From the NCBI GenBank assembly GCA_004764695.1, contig SMSO01000035.1, positions 3,353,040 to 3,417,039 on the forward strand: a stretch of DNA of 64,000 bases, given 5' to 3'. The position numbers were made by a program, and so were the translations under genes. The stretch is from Schizochytrium sp. TIO01 (Eukaryota > Sar > Bigyra > Thraustochytrida > Thraustochytriidae). Positions 21,697-32,300 of the stretch are shown piece by piece (within the stretch, counting starts at the first letter, position 1; every line of letters begins with the position of its first letter). The notes under the pieces were generated by a model. It made no database searches and had not been told where the DNA came from. It was given only the letters and a program-made list of their open reading frames with translations.

Positions 21697-22716
21697 TTAA
21701 TGAAGATTTGAAGATGAAGCCGTCGTTCCACCAATAACTAATGTAGAAGCATTGATGGAAGCTTTGGCTTGCATTTCTTGTAGTTTAACCAAGGTTGCTG
21801 AGTTGACCCTCTCGGTTACCCGGACTTTTTTGCTGTCTGAAGAAGGCGTCAAAAGTTTTTTGAAAAGAAGTAAACTAACAATAGTGTTTACCAACTGGTC
21901 AATTGAACCGAAGAAAAAAAATCCCAGTCGAAGATACTGATCATTAACATCTTCGAGTGACTGCCCTGGCCAGTCAGAAGTAATGCATAGAGAGCAGATC
22001 AAAGTTGTAAAGTTTCCTAACGAAGAGAGCAGGAGGTTGCGCCTTGCAAGATGCTTGAGTTTCGCTCTAGTACCAGACAGGTCTCCTCTTGCCTCTATGT
22101 TATTAGCTTGCAATATAACTGGGACAACGAATAAGAATGCAAAATTCAGTGAAACTGCTATGTACAGATATGAAAAAACAGCAATCACCAAAGGTGTGTA
22201 GGAAATACTACACTGGCGTATAGTAAACACTTGTTTGCCGCTAAAGATAAAAAGACAAATTATTCCTGATGGAGGTATTATCCACAGAGAGTAGAAGTTA
22301 ATGCGAAGTAAACGACCAAACCAGAGTGGCATATATCCTTCAACAGTTTTTGCCCTCTTTAATAGAATCTTCGTGCTAAACCCCATCGCCGCAGTGAAGA
22401 ATAATAGTCCACCTCGCGCAATAAAATCGCAAGCCTCCCAGGATGTTGGAATAAGTAGCAATATAAGCATCCAAAGTTGGATGCAAAGCATGAAAAATGT
22501 TTGCAAGAGCATATCACGTAATATTAACCTTTTTTTCATAATATTTGCCTCTCGCCAACGTGGGTAAAGCATCCTCCCGATGAATAGTAAGACAATCACT
22601 GCTACGGAGTTCATTGCAACGCTGGCCCATTTAGCTTTGATAAAGTTTGATGGTGGACCTAAGTCAGGAAAGAGAACAACATTGCTTTCTTCGTGCTTCG
22701 CTAATAATGCGCCCAT
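21697..22716 (-). CDS. Seven-helix integral membrane protein, family unknown
   Basis: A 339-residue protein with seven hydrophobic segments at about residues 31-52, 66-90, 98-118, 138-159, 175-201, 226-246 and 263-288. They are joined by short basic loops (RWREANIMKKR, KRAKTVEG, RAKLKHLARR). The N-terminus is short and carries no signal peptide. The C-terminus is a Ser/Thr-rich tail of about 50 residues. The topology fits a seven-transmembrane receptor, but I find no DRY, NPxxY or other class-defining motif, so a GPCR assignment would be a guess. A transporter-like or TMEM-type protein is equally possible. The start is the only early ATG of the frame. No intron is needed. Confidence 0.75.
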   Translation of the reverse strand: MGALLAKHEESNVVLFPDLGPPSNFIKAKWASVAMNSVAVIVLLFIGRMLYPRWREANIMKKRLILRDMLLQTFFMLCIQLWMLILLLIPTSWEACDFIARGGLLFFTAAMGFSTKILLKRAKTVEGYMPLWFGRLLRINFYSLWIIPPSGIICLFIFSGKQVFTIRQCSISYTPLVIAVFSYLYIAVSLNFAFLFVVPVILQANNIEARGDLSGTRAKLKHLARRNLLLSSLGNFTTLICSLCITSDWPGQSLEDVNDQYLRLGFFFFGSIDQLVNTIVSLLLFKKLLTPSSDSKKVRVTERVNSATLVKLQEMQAKASINASTLVIGGTTASSSNLH

Positions 22717-24466
22717 CGCAAAGCTCTGTTGTCATACTTTGACCCCAGACCACGAGAATAGATGTGGCCAAGCCCCAGATGTGCTATAGATTACTGCTGA
22801 CAATGCCCCCACTTCGTACAGTGTTTAGGTTTACGAATTGAAGTTTGTGGTTTTGCTGGACTGCTCCTACATTTTCATCAGCAGAATAGAGCAAAGGCAT
22901 AAATGAATTGCATTTCAGTAGTAACAAGACAGAAGAATCAACTCAGGTGTCTTATCAATCTTTTAACTTTTTCTTTATTAAACTTTTTTTTTCTCTCTTT
23001 CTAGCTATCAGACTTAAATACTGTAACTCCTGAAGAGTTCAGAAAATGTCTCCTGGTAGAATGGGGCAATTTTAACGGATTTTCTCAGCAAGCCTCTGTA
23101 TAGCAATTGAGTGAGTCAAACGTGGTATTCATCTATCGAATGTAGAAAGTACTGTAAACGTTGGCGCTACAGTCATTGAAAAACCCTGACCCTGCAAGTC
23201 TTTTGGACAAGCGTGTTTTCAGGTTGAGTGTAACAGGTAACAATAAACAACGGATCTCTTGAATGTAAGTGAGCGTACTCAGTGCATCTGCCAACATTCC
23301 AAGATCTTTGACCCGGCCACGATTTAGGAAGAGGTATGGGGGGTGCGGGAATGCGAATTTTCGGTGTAGCCTGATGTGATGGCTCATGATGATTTCTCTT
23401 GTGCATTTGTGATGGAATTAGGATTGTTGGTGTTATCCCTATACAATACACACTTGGGGAACCCTCCCACCTCCTTTCTTTCACTCTTTCTCTAGAGCTA
23501 GAGCGAAATTTATCGGAGCGTTTTTGGTAGATTGATTTCATGAAATACTTCCTCATGGCTCTCACAGCAACAACAACATCTTTGAAGCATTCTATGACGA
23601 GATAGTTTAGCTACCATCGTAAGAGACAAGTCAACGAAAAAGGACAATAATAAATTCTTGAAAATACAATGTTAGAAAACTTCCCAAAAAAGATTGGACG
23701 GCTCATACTATTCAAAACCTGAGGGGTGTAAATATTGTATCATGAACGACGATCGTTTTTCTCTATAGATCACTTTGTCCAGTCGGAAAAAATGCATCCT
23801 CAGCTCGTCCCGTCCCCACACACCCACCAAGTAGCGCTCATTCTTCGAAGGCCCCTTCCTACATAATTGTCTTGCAAATACAATATGATGAAGGGTTCGC
23901 TAAATAAATTCTATCCAAGCATGGCAGCTTTCTTGCAGGTTACTTAGTTCTTCTGGTCAGACTTTTTTTAATGGCGCCTTTCAGTTTAGCATTTTCAATA
24001 AGAGAAACGTCGCAAGGCTAAATTTACGCAGAATTTCTCAAACTATTCCTGGCAATGTTTCTGGAAGCCTATCTACTTTGCTTTGCAAGTAGCTCAACTT
24101 GAACCCACCCCCACATATACTATGGGAGAAGAGGTACAAGACTCAAAAACACATAACATACGTGGGGCTCTGGAAAGAATTTGAATATCAGTATGAGTGC
24201 TCTACTAATAAAAAACAGCACGAAAGCGCCGGCTTGGTGCTTGACACTACATGGGAAACTAGGATTTTCTAGCAAGCAATCAGAAGTAAAGGATTGACAA
24301 GAAAGGCAAAGGAGCAACTTGCACTGTTTCAAAGATGATGCGCAAAGTTGAAAGTTGACAATCTGACTCAAGACAATCACCAGAAAGTGCAAGGGAACTA
24401 AAATAGAAAGGAAAAGGAAAAGTGAGCAGAAGCAAACTACGAATAGAAGTCCAAACAGGTTTATGA
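22717..24466. other. Intergenic region
   Basis: 1.75 kb upstream of the seven-helix gene and downstream of RPS18. No coding signal is seen. A run of T with CTTT elements lies at about 22970-23000. Confidence 0.5.
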
Positions 24467-25707
24467 TTAGGCACCAACACGGCGACCGCGGCGGCCGGTG
24501 GTCTTGGTGTGCTGGCCACGGACCTTGATGCCCCAGTAGTGGCTGTTGTTTCGTAATGTCCAGGTCAAAAGTTAGTATAGTCTGCTTTAAATTACCAAAT
24601 CTGATAGCATAGCTCATATCACTACTAATGCTACGTGAAAAGTCAATATATACGTACCGAATACCACGGTGGTTGCGCATCTTCTTCAGGCGCTCGATGT
24701 CCTCACGGAGCTTCTGCTCGAGCTGGTTAGCAACAACCTGGGAGTACTTGCCGGTCTTGTAGTCGTGCTGACGGTTAAGAAACCACTTGGGCACACGGAA
24801 GTGGAGGGGGTTGCTGATGAGGGCGACGAGGCGCTCGATCTCATCCGGCTTGAGCTCACCAGCGCGCTTGTCGAGGCTGATTTCTGCCTTCTTGCAGATC
24901 AAGTTGGCAAAGCGGCGGCCGATACCCTTGATGGAGGTAAGGGAGTGCATCACCTTGACGCGACCATCGATGTTGGTGTTACTGTATTTATCAACAAATC
25001 AAACAATTCACAAAGTCAGTATATCCAGAAATGCATAGAACACCTGAGTGACAACTTGCGAAATCTCAAGAGCATCCAGCCAACTTTCATTGCTAAGATA
25101 CCATTGAAATATCTTCATTGCCACTGCTTGCTGTACCGGAGGCCCATTTCTGAGAAGAAGAGAAGTAGATTAAGATAGCAATAAACGGAGTGAACATAAA
25201 TGGTGATACGAATGACTGGCGCTGACTCGAATCAGGATTCTGGAAGCCAACACAAGTGTAATACTCTGCAAGGAGATGAGCTGCCTGGGTCCCTTTAGAG
25301 CCAAACTCAGTGTGAGTCAGAGTTTGAGACCCATGGAACAAAAGCGCAAGAGAAGACTTCATAAAATATTGATCCTCTCTTGCCCACATAATCCTAGCTG
25401 AGGTGAGTGATGCCGGAGCGCCACACTCGGCAGCTCTGTTCACCTCTAGAGGCTCCTATGCACTATGTTCGTCCACGCCCAGCCTATTAAGCCACTCTGT
25501 CTCATCGAGCAGCTTGGCTTGGCTTAAGCGCTGTGCCCTGCCATACATATTCGCCATGGGGTCCATCCCCATGATGCCATCATCCACATCTCATCCACCA
25601 GAACAGACCGCGTAGCCAGCAAGCCCGCCGCGAGGGCCAACGTAGGAAAGCACGTACAGAATACGGAGGATGTGCTGGAAGTCGGAGCCCGCGATGAGAG
25701 CGCTCAT
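24467..25707 (-). CDS. RPS18: Cytosolic 40S ribosomal protein S18 (uS13), three exons
   Basis: Exons 25707-25658, 24981-24658 and 24542-24467 join to a 149-residue protein that follows uS13 from end to end. Landmarks are the N-terminus with FQHILRIL, the NTNIDGR segment across the first junction, [28 protein letters not shown], the [10 protein letters not shown] helix, and the C-terminal [17 protein letters not shown]. Intron 1 is 676 nt (GTACGT...ACAG) and intron 2 is 115 nt (GTACGT...ACAG). Both interrupt codons in phase 2, and the codons they restore (Leu and Arg) agree with the family. uS13 sits in the small-subunit head and contacts the large subunit and tRNA. The usual Lys-rich tail after the last glycines is short here. 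The reading is firm because each splice choice restores a conserved residue. Confidence 0.96.
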
Positions 25708-25840
25708 GGTGCCGTCCGTATCGAAGTATCGACGTCAACTGTTTGTCTGCAGCGCTCCGTCTCTGCCGCCTCCAAAGTCCTCTCCGCTCCGCCGTTCCCC
25801 CCGTTCCCCGGTTTCTCCGGCGAATGGCCACGAGGAGGCT

Positions 25841-25853
25841 ACCCTAACCCTAG
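25841..25853 (-). promoter_or_regulatory. Telobox-like element upstream of RPS18
   Basis: The minus strand reads CTAGGGTTAGGGT, about 135 bp upstream of the RPS18 ATG. TTAGGG/AAACCCTAA boxes are known in ribosomal protein promoters of plants and in many yeasts, where Tbf1 binds them. A role here is inference from position and sequence. Confidence 0.45.
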
Positions 25854-26361
25854 TTTGATGGCTACTGACTGGTTATGCTAAACACTACAGTGAACAACTC
25901 AAATATGGTTGAAAATGGGTTGCGGTCACCGTGGCGGCTAATAAGGAGTCTGTGCTTTGCTTGTAGCGATTTAATTTAGTTTGGCTTACTTTGCTCTGGT
26001 TTCTTTCTCCTTTGCAATATTTGGAATTTTGGAATGTTGTGGCGATTTCGAGGTAGCATGATACTTGCCTGGGTTGATTCGGGTTGCAGCGCTCGTTAGG
26101 TTAGAGTGCACTAGGTTCTTTTGATTTAGTGACCGAGGTGCGAGGAATTCTTGCGTTGGTGTCATTCGCGTTGCATTCATTACCTTAAAACTCAACATTC
26201 ACTCACTCACTGCATTGTAGAAATCTTGAGATCGAGCGCATGAAAACCTGCGTTTATTCCAAGCCTAAAGTATGATGTGCATAAATTGCAGGAGAATGGA
26301 GCAACAAGCAAATGCCAGTCAAGCAGGTACATGAACATTGGCGTATCTTTGCAGAGCACAC

Positions 26362-26454
26362 GCATATCATTGCATATCATTGCATATCATCGCATATCAT
26401 TGCATATCATTGCATTCATTGCATTCATTGCATACCATTGCATTCATTGCATTG
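26362..26454. repeat. GCATATCATT / GCATTCATT tandem repeat
   Basis: About five 10-bp GCATATCATT units that grade into 9-bp GCATTCATT units. Confidence 0.8.
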
Positions 26455-27243
26455 TAAGCGTTGAGAGGAAATGAGAGACTTAGTCGCGGTGATAACAGTG
26501 CGTAGATCCAGATGGGTGGAGCCCCTGCTTTTCTCTTTGGGTGGAGCAAGGCGGGAGTACTAGGAGCCATTTATGCTATACTGTAGCAGTGACCAGGAGG
26601 GCGGCCGACGATTGGACATCACTGTCGCCTTACTGAGAAGGCATCGGTGGAAGGAGTAGGATAATTAGCAGCTTTGAGGTGCCGCAAGTTTAGATAAGAA
26701 AAGCTCTACAGGTGGAGTGTAGTCTGGGTAGGTAGAACAGATTGTAATAATAGTTGATGGTACACTGAGGGACTAGTTTTTGTTAATTAATTAAGGTTAC
26801 CTCGAGAGCTAGGCTCGAAAGGAAGTGCGGCGAGCACGGGGAAATTGTATGCAAATTTGGCCTCAACATGATTGAGAATGATGTGCAAATGTGCACGCAA
26901 GCGGCTGAAAGAAATATTTCGAAGACACATTTAATGGGAAGACAAAACGCGATGCATGATAATATATGTTTGAGTTCTTTCAAACATCTGAATGCGAAGC
27001 AGCCCTCGCAAGATAATACGCAGAAGAACTAGAAATGTACGGCGTACCGAATATGACATGTAACCAGTGGTAGATTTCTTGAAACAGAACGAGGTAGCTT
27101 CTATTGAATATTGAGAGTGCCTTTCTTGTCGACGTGAAAATCTAAGTTATCGTAAAATAGATTTATTCAAAATCCTCTTTGAAAATACAATGAAGGTGCT
27201 GAGACAGCACGTTCAATCCTTTTAAGACTCCTCTTGATTTCAA

Positions 27244-28557
27244 TTATCGAAATGCTGATTGAGGGCGTCGTTTTCGACTCGCCAATGAAGAAGAGCCACT
27301 GGATGGCCGCTTCGATTTGGCTTCCGGATTATAAGGTTTACGAAGTCCTAGCCCTGCTGACACAAAATGAGAGCCTCGAGGTTGCACTGCAGAGCGTGGT
27401 CGAACCCTTTCAGCAGCAGACAAGATTGTTGTAAACCTTGGGGAGATTGGCTCGAAATACCTTGGAAGTTGGGAAACATCTTCCGTGAGGGCATTATCCA
27501 CTTCTCGAGTTTCTGGGTATTCCAAAACTTTAATTCCTTTCTTTCCACCACCAAGAACATTGTAATGCAGTAGCTCCTGCTCTGTGGACACGCTATTGTG
27601 TTTTGATCTTGAAGTGACTCGGCTACGAGGTCGGCTCAGTCGCCTGAAGAACTCGACACGATCTTCTCCAAGATCCCGAGCTGGACTCACAGGCTGACGC
27701 TGTGATGGTGCTGTTTGTGGCCGCTTTGACGAACTTGCTGAAGCCATTTTCTTCGAGATAGGAGCTGCACTATCGGGCCGAGCTTTCCTTATTGATTGAG
27801 TGTCTTTAATACCTGATTTTTCGTGTGTGACACTTTGCGGCAATGATAGACCTCTTGTTTGTGTGCCAACTGATATACCTTCAACAGCTTGACGCCGACA
27901 CTCTTGAACAAAAGTCTGATTGGAGGCAGCCTTCCAGCACACCAAATCTTCTTTAAGTTGATGAATGGCCTCATTTTGTTTGATAATGGTTCGTTCGTCC
28001 TCAAGCTGGCGTCTTGCATATTCTTCAAGCTCTTGTGATGCACGCTTCTGCTCTGCAGTGAGCTTTTCCTCCGCCTCAAATCGACGTGACCGCTCAGCCA
28101 CCTCTACTTGGTTGGATATTTGAGCGTTAAGAATCAGATGCTCACATTCGTGCTGCGCATGTTCAAACCTATGTAAAAAGATGCCAGATTCGCGAAGGTC
28201 CTCGTGAAGCTTTACATTTTCTTTCTCAAGAATTTGTACGCGTGCTTGCGCAGCTGCGAGACCCGATCTTAAACGAATTAATAAAACATCAAGAGCACGA
28301 CGTTTTGTTTGGAAACTTGACTTCTCCTTGTCAACTGTATAAAGTGCTTGAGCCAAGGCCTCAAAGAGCGCCTCAAGACCCCCTGCCTCAAGAAATCTGT
28401 CTTTGTACAAGGGAAAGTTTTGCTTGTTCTTACGTTCACGTAGGATCGCAACCTTGTCCTTCAGTGTAGCGCGTTTGCTACGAAGTATTTCGATATCACC
28501 GTACGGGTCAATGCCTAAACTTTTGCGTAACTCATCATCACAAGCATGCTGCAACAT
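27244..28557 (-). CDS. Coiled-coil protein with RPxSA/RPxTA motifs, probable ciliary or centriolar
   Basis: A 437-residue protein. Residues 1-230 are mostly charged alpha-helix with coiled-coil heptads (around QARVQILEKENVKLHEDL and EEKLTAEQKRASQELEEYARRQLEDE). The second half is disordered, basic and Ser-rich. It carries repeated Arg-Pro motifs: RPDSAAP, RPQTAPS, RPRSAVQ, RPSSGSS and, at the very C-terminus, RPQSAFR. Clusters of such RPxSA/RPxTA motifs are common in ciliary and microtubule-associated proteins, so I infer a flagellar or basal-body role. No orthologue is named. It is divergently arranged with the CCDC17-like gene, about 0.84 kb between start codons. The start is the first ATG; the frame needs no intron. 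Confidence 0.75.
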   Translation of the reverse strand: MLQHACDDELRKSLGIDPYGDIEILRSKRATLKDKVAILRERKNKQNFPLYKDRFLEAGGLEALFEALAQALYTVDKEKSSFQTKRRALDVLLIRLRSGLAAAQARVQILEKENVKLHEDLRESGIFLHRFEHAQHECEHLILNAQISNQVEVAERSRRFEAEEKLTAEQKRASQELEEYARRQLEDERTIIKQNEAIHQLKEDLVCWKAASNQTFVQECRRQAVEGISVGTQTRGLSLPQSVTHEKSGIKDTQSIRKARPDSAAPISKKMASASSSKRPQTAPSQRQPVSPARDLGEDRVEFFRRLSRPRSRVTSRSKHNSVSTEQELLHYNVLGGGKKGIKVLEYPETREVDNALTEDVSQLPRYFEPISPRFTTILSAAERVRPRSAVQPRGSHFVSAGLGLRKPYNPEAKSKRPSSGSSSLASRKRRPQSAFR

Positions 28558-29397
28558 TTCCCTCAGCTCAAATATCTCGCCTCTCCTACCAAAACTATTG
28601 ATACTCTACAACCATGCCGAATGATTCAAAACCTGGCCTTAGCGACGCTAGGATACAATTGTCTTGTCTCACTTTGTCCATGTGAAGAACTCAATCGATA
28701 AATAACAATAATGCAAATATAAATTTGGTTAAGATTGACCAAGTTCGGAGTACACACTTAATATCGTGCACGATAAGAGTTATAACGGCTAGTCAATAAA
28801 TATTTGGGCTCACAACGCTTGTACATCATGAGAGAGTAGGCTAGTATTCCTCAATTCTGAACTCTAAACAAGACTCTTGAGAATAGAGGCCTCTTATTTA
28901 CACGAATGGTCTTTGCCAGGAGGACAACGCGTGTGCACCATAAGTTAACCTTGTGAAATACGTGCAAAACATTTTAATCAAAGAAGGAATAAGAAAGAGG
29001 GAAATTGAGATATACTGGGTAAACGCTATTCTACATTGAACGCTGTTAAGCTATAAATCACACATAGCTAGTCACCGTGAATTCCAAGTTGCTTTGCTCT
29101 AGCCCAGTTAGTCATTGCGAGTGGCACGGTTTATTGGGGGAAACAGTGGCACCAAGGGCACACGGATCGCATTGAGGAGAAGAGGACACAAGCAGGCTCA
29201 CGAAAGGTCACGTAGGGCAGCAAGGGAGGTGACCAATAAGTAACTAAATACTTTAGAAGACGAAGGCTGTGACAGTACTCTGCTTAGCTCGCTCATGACT
29301 CCAACTCAATCTCCTTGACAACCTTTATTTTCTCACTAGTTTCTTCTCAGCCTGAATTGCGAAACAGGCTTAATTAACAAGTACTCCCGGCAGCGGA
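28558..29397. promoter_or_regulatory. Divergent intergenic region, candidate shared promoter
   Basis: 840 bp between the start codons of two divergent genes with inferred ciliary roles. I recognise no RFX X-box or other specific site by eye. Confidence 0.4.
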
Positions 29398-32300
29398 ATG
29401 GACGATAACGAGGAGAAGTTTTCCTTTGCCACAGTACAGAAATATGTCCGGGATTCTTCAAAGAAAACCAACAACAAAAATGGAAACAAGGTCGGCGACA
29501 AGGATGAAATCATCGGAGGGATGAACTTAACGCAGCTGCGCGAGCAGCTCACACAGGCTGCCAAAGAGCGTGTGAGTGCTGATGACACGAATTCCCTTTT
29601 AGATTTAGTCAAACAGAAACGAGAGCGGGAGAAGCTTGAGGAGCTTCGTCAAATGAAGATTAAACACCAGCAAGTTCGCGCACGAAAACGTCAAGAGTCC
29701 ACGGAAATATCCAAAGTAATGATGGAACTCGAGAAACGCAAGCAGCAAGAGCTCGAGCTGCGTCTACAGAAAGAAAGACTTCAACAAGGTCTTGAACGCG
29801 TCGACAGGACTCATCTGGGCCAGATGGAAGAGAAAAAACGAAGGGAACTTGATAAATTAACGCAGGAACGCAAAGTCTTGCAAGCAAAGGAGGAAGCTAT
29901 TTTGGCTCAAGTTGAAGAACTTGAGAAAAAAATTATTGAGCAAGAAGAGATGAATGCAAAACGTAAACAAGAAGTTGAGGATGCTCTTGTACGAAAAAAG
30001 GGTTCCCGACTTGAACTCAAAAATGCAGAACTATTACACCTTGCAAAAGCTCATGGCCAACGAACTTCGACTCTACTTCAAGAGCGTGAAAAACTGGAGC
30101 AAGAGAGACAAAAGATCGAAGCTCAGCTCTTAGACTTGAGCGGTGACAACAAAACCCTACCAAGCAGGGATCAAGAAGCCTTGGATGATTTTGTTGAGTC
30201 TGTACAGCAACGAATTGCTGAACAGCAGGAACGAGTGACAATTATGAGATTAGAGCACGAACAAGAGCAAAAGGATTGGACAATGGCAAAGATTGTTGAT
30301 GAAAACGAGACCAAACGGCTTCGACCATTGGGATTGGGTACATCATTACCATTTTCTGTCGAAGCAGAATCATTTTTAAATGAATGGCTAAACGAAGACC
30401 CTCAACATGCGTCTACAATGCAAGAAGCACGCCGTATACTTGATGCCTCAGCAAATTCGCCTCTGCCTGCGGCGCCAACTCAGGGAAGATTCTCATCAAC
30501 TGGGAGCCCGAATAATCAAAACGAAGGGGTTCAGTTCACATTTGATGTTGCTTCTCCACGAAGCGCAAAACATCACAAGCAGTTGAAACGTGGAATGTCC
30601 CGTGCAAATCTGAAAAGCAAATCCAACATGTTACGGTCTCCAAAAGGAGAATCTATCTCTGAAGAGTCTCGACGATTACTTGAAGAAGAAGTGGATGCTC
30701 TCAAGGCGGAATACGCAGAAATTGGTGTTGATAATCCAAGCTTGTGGGGAGAAATCCAAGCATTAGAGAAACAGCTAGGATACCGCCCTTCCAAACGACC
30801 TCAGCCATTACGTATTCAAGTGAATGATCCTGACTCAGCATGGGTGACACCCGCAATAGCCTCGCCATTTAGCTCACCATCACCACGGAGTGTGATTGGA
30901 GCAAATGCGATTGGAAGTCCCTTTGTAGAATATCAAATAGAAAAACAGCAACGCCTACTAGATAGACAAGCTAAAACTTTGCGTAAAATTGAGCTTAAGC
31001 AGAAGGAAGCAAAAATCAAGGCTAGCTTGGAGAAAAAGGTCCAAAAAAAGGAACAGAAACGTCGAAAACGTAAGTCTAGATATGGTCGCAAAACTCGGAG
31101 GGGTAATTCAGATACAAGTTCTATGGAGTCCTCAGATTCATCAAACTCCTACTCCTCGGAGTCTTCGAAGTCTTTCCGAGAATCTATATCGTCTCCATCA
31201 ACTAGCTCAAGCCCTTCTACACAATCCTCTGTCTCTAGTAATCATCGACATCACTCTCCTCGACACCGGAGAGGTGGTCGTCGTCATCGCAGACAACGAT
31301 TTCAGGGTCGCGCTCGAGGATATGACAGTAACTACTTCCCGCAGAACCCTGTCAGTCAGTATCAAGATTTTATATCAAATGCCCAGGCAGATACTGCAGG
31401 GCAAGCAATGTCCTCCATACCTGTGTATGGGGGTCCACAAGGTCTGGCTGGTCTTCCTCCTGCAGAAATGCAACAACTTGAGCAGCAACAGAAAGTTTTT
31501 TCGCGCACTTTGGAGGCTCTTACCCGCAAGCTTCAAATACTTGGACACCCAAATGGTGGGATTGCATCGATGCCTGGAACTGGACTTGCAGGAGTACAGG
31601 GATCTAATGGTGCATTTTCTAGTGCAAGTGCTACTAATAATTCTGGTGGCGTTGATGAAAAATCACAATTTCTTGAAGAGCTCTCAACGCTGGATATGAT
31701 TCCACGAGATTCTGAATTATACACATTGCAAGTAGAACACTTGAAAATGATCACTCGGATGCGATCACAATTCGAAGAACTCAAACAAGAACAACGGATG
31801 ACCAATGTAAAAGAAGGTATCGAAAGAAAACAACGGGAAGACCAAAAACGTGTTGCTTTTGAAGAACTTAAGATAGAACATGAAAGACAGCTTGAACTCG
31901 CTAAATTAAGACGAGCCATAGCAAAGGAGGGAACTGATAGCGGCTGGAGTAGCAAGCCAGGGGCATCAAGTAAGCCATACGATCCACAGGAAGGCTTCGC
32001 AATATATTTCGATTACCTCAAAGGTATCCCAAAGCGCTTTGGCATGGTACGTTTAGTTTATTGTATTTATGAAGGAGAAACTGTACGCTCTAGTGTGAAA
32101 GCACTTCACAATTGTGAGACTGAATCGGAAACACCAACACGATCAGTAGCAATGTTCGTTGCAAGGAAAAAATTTCAAAGGATTCCAGCAAATGCAAATT
32201 TGCGGATTGTACTTGAACTTCAATGTGTTATAGACGGTCCAGAAGGACAAGGTTTCCAGAGTATTGGGTGGAGCGTCCTTGGATTATTCCTGGGGTCATC

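Larger units (their letters stand above)
25708..27243. other. Intergenic region upstream of RPS18
   Basis: Contains the RPS18 promoter with a telomere-like box (listed separately) and a 10-bp-period repeat at about 26362-26454. No gene is seen. Confidence 0.5.

Noticed and set aside
24120-24953. 277-codon minus-strand frame covering RPS18 exon 2 and beyond
   Set aside because: It is RPS18 coding sequence read through into intron 2 and the 3' flank; splicing restores the true C-terminus.
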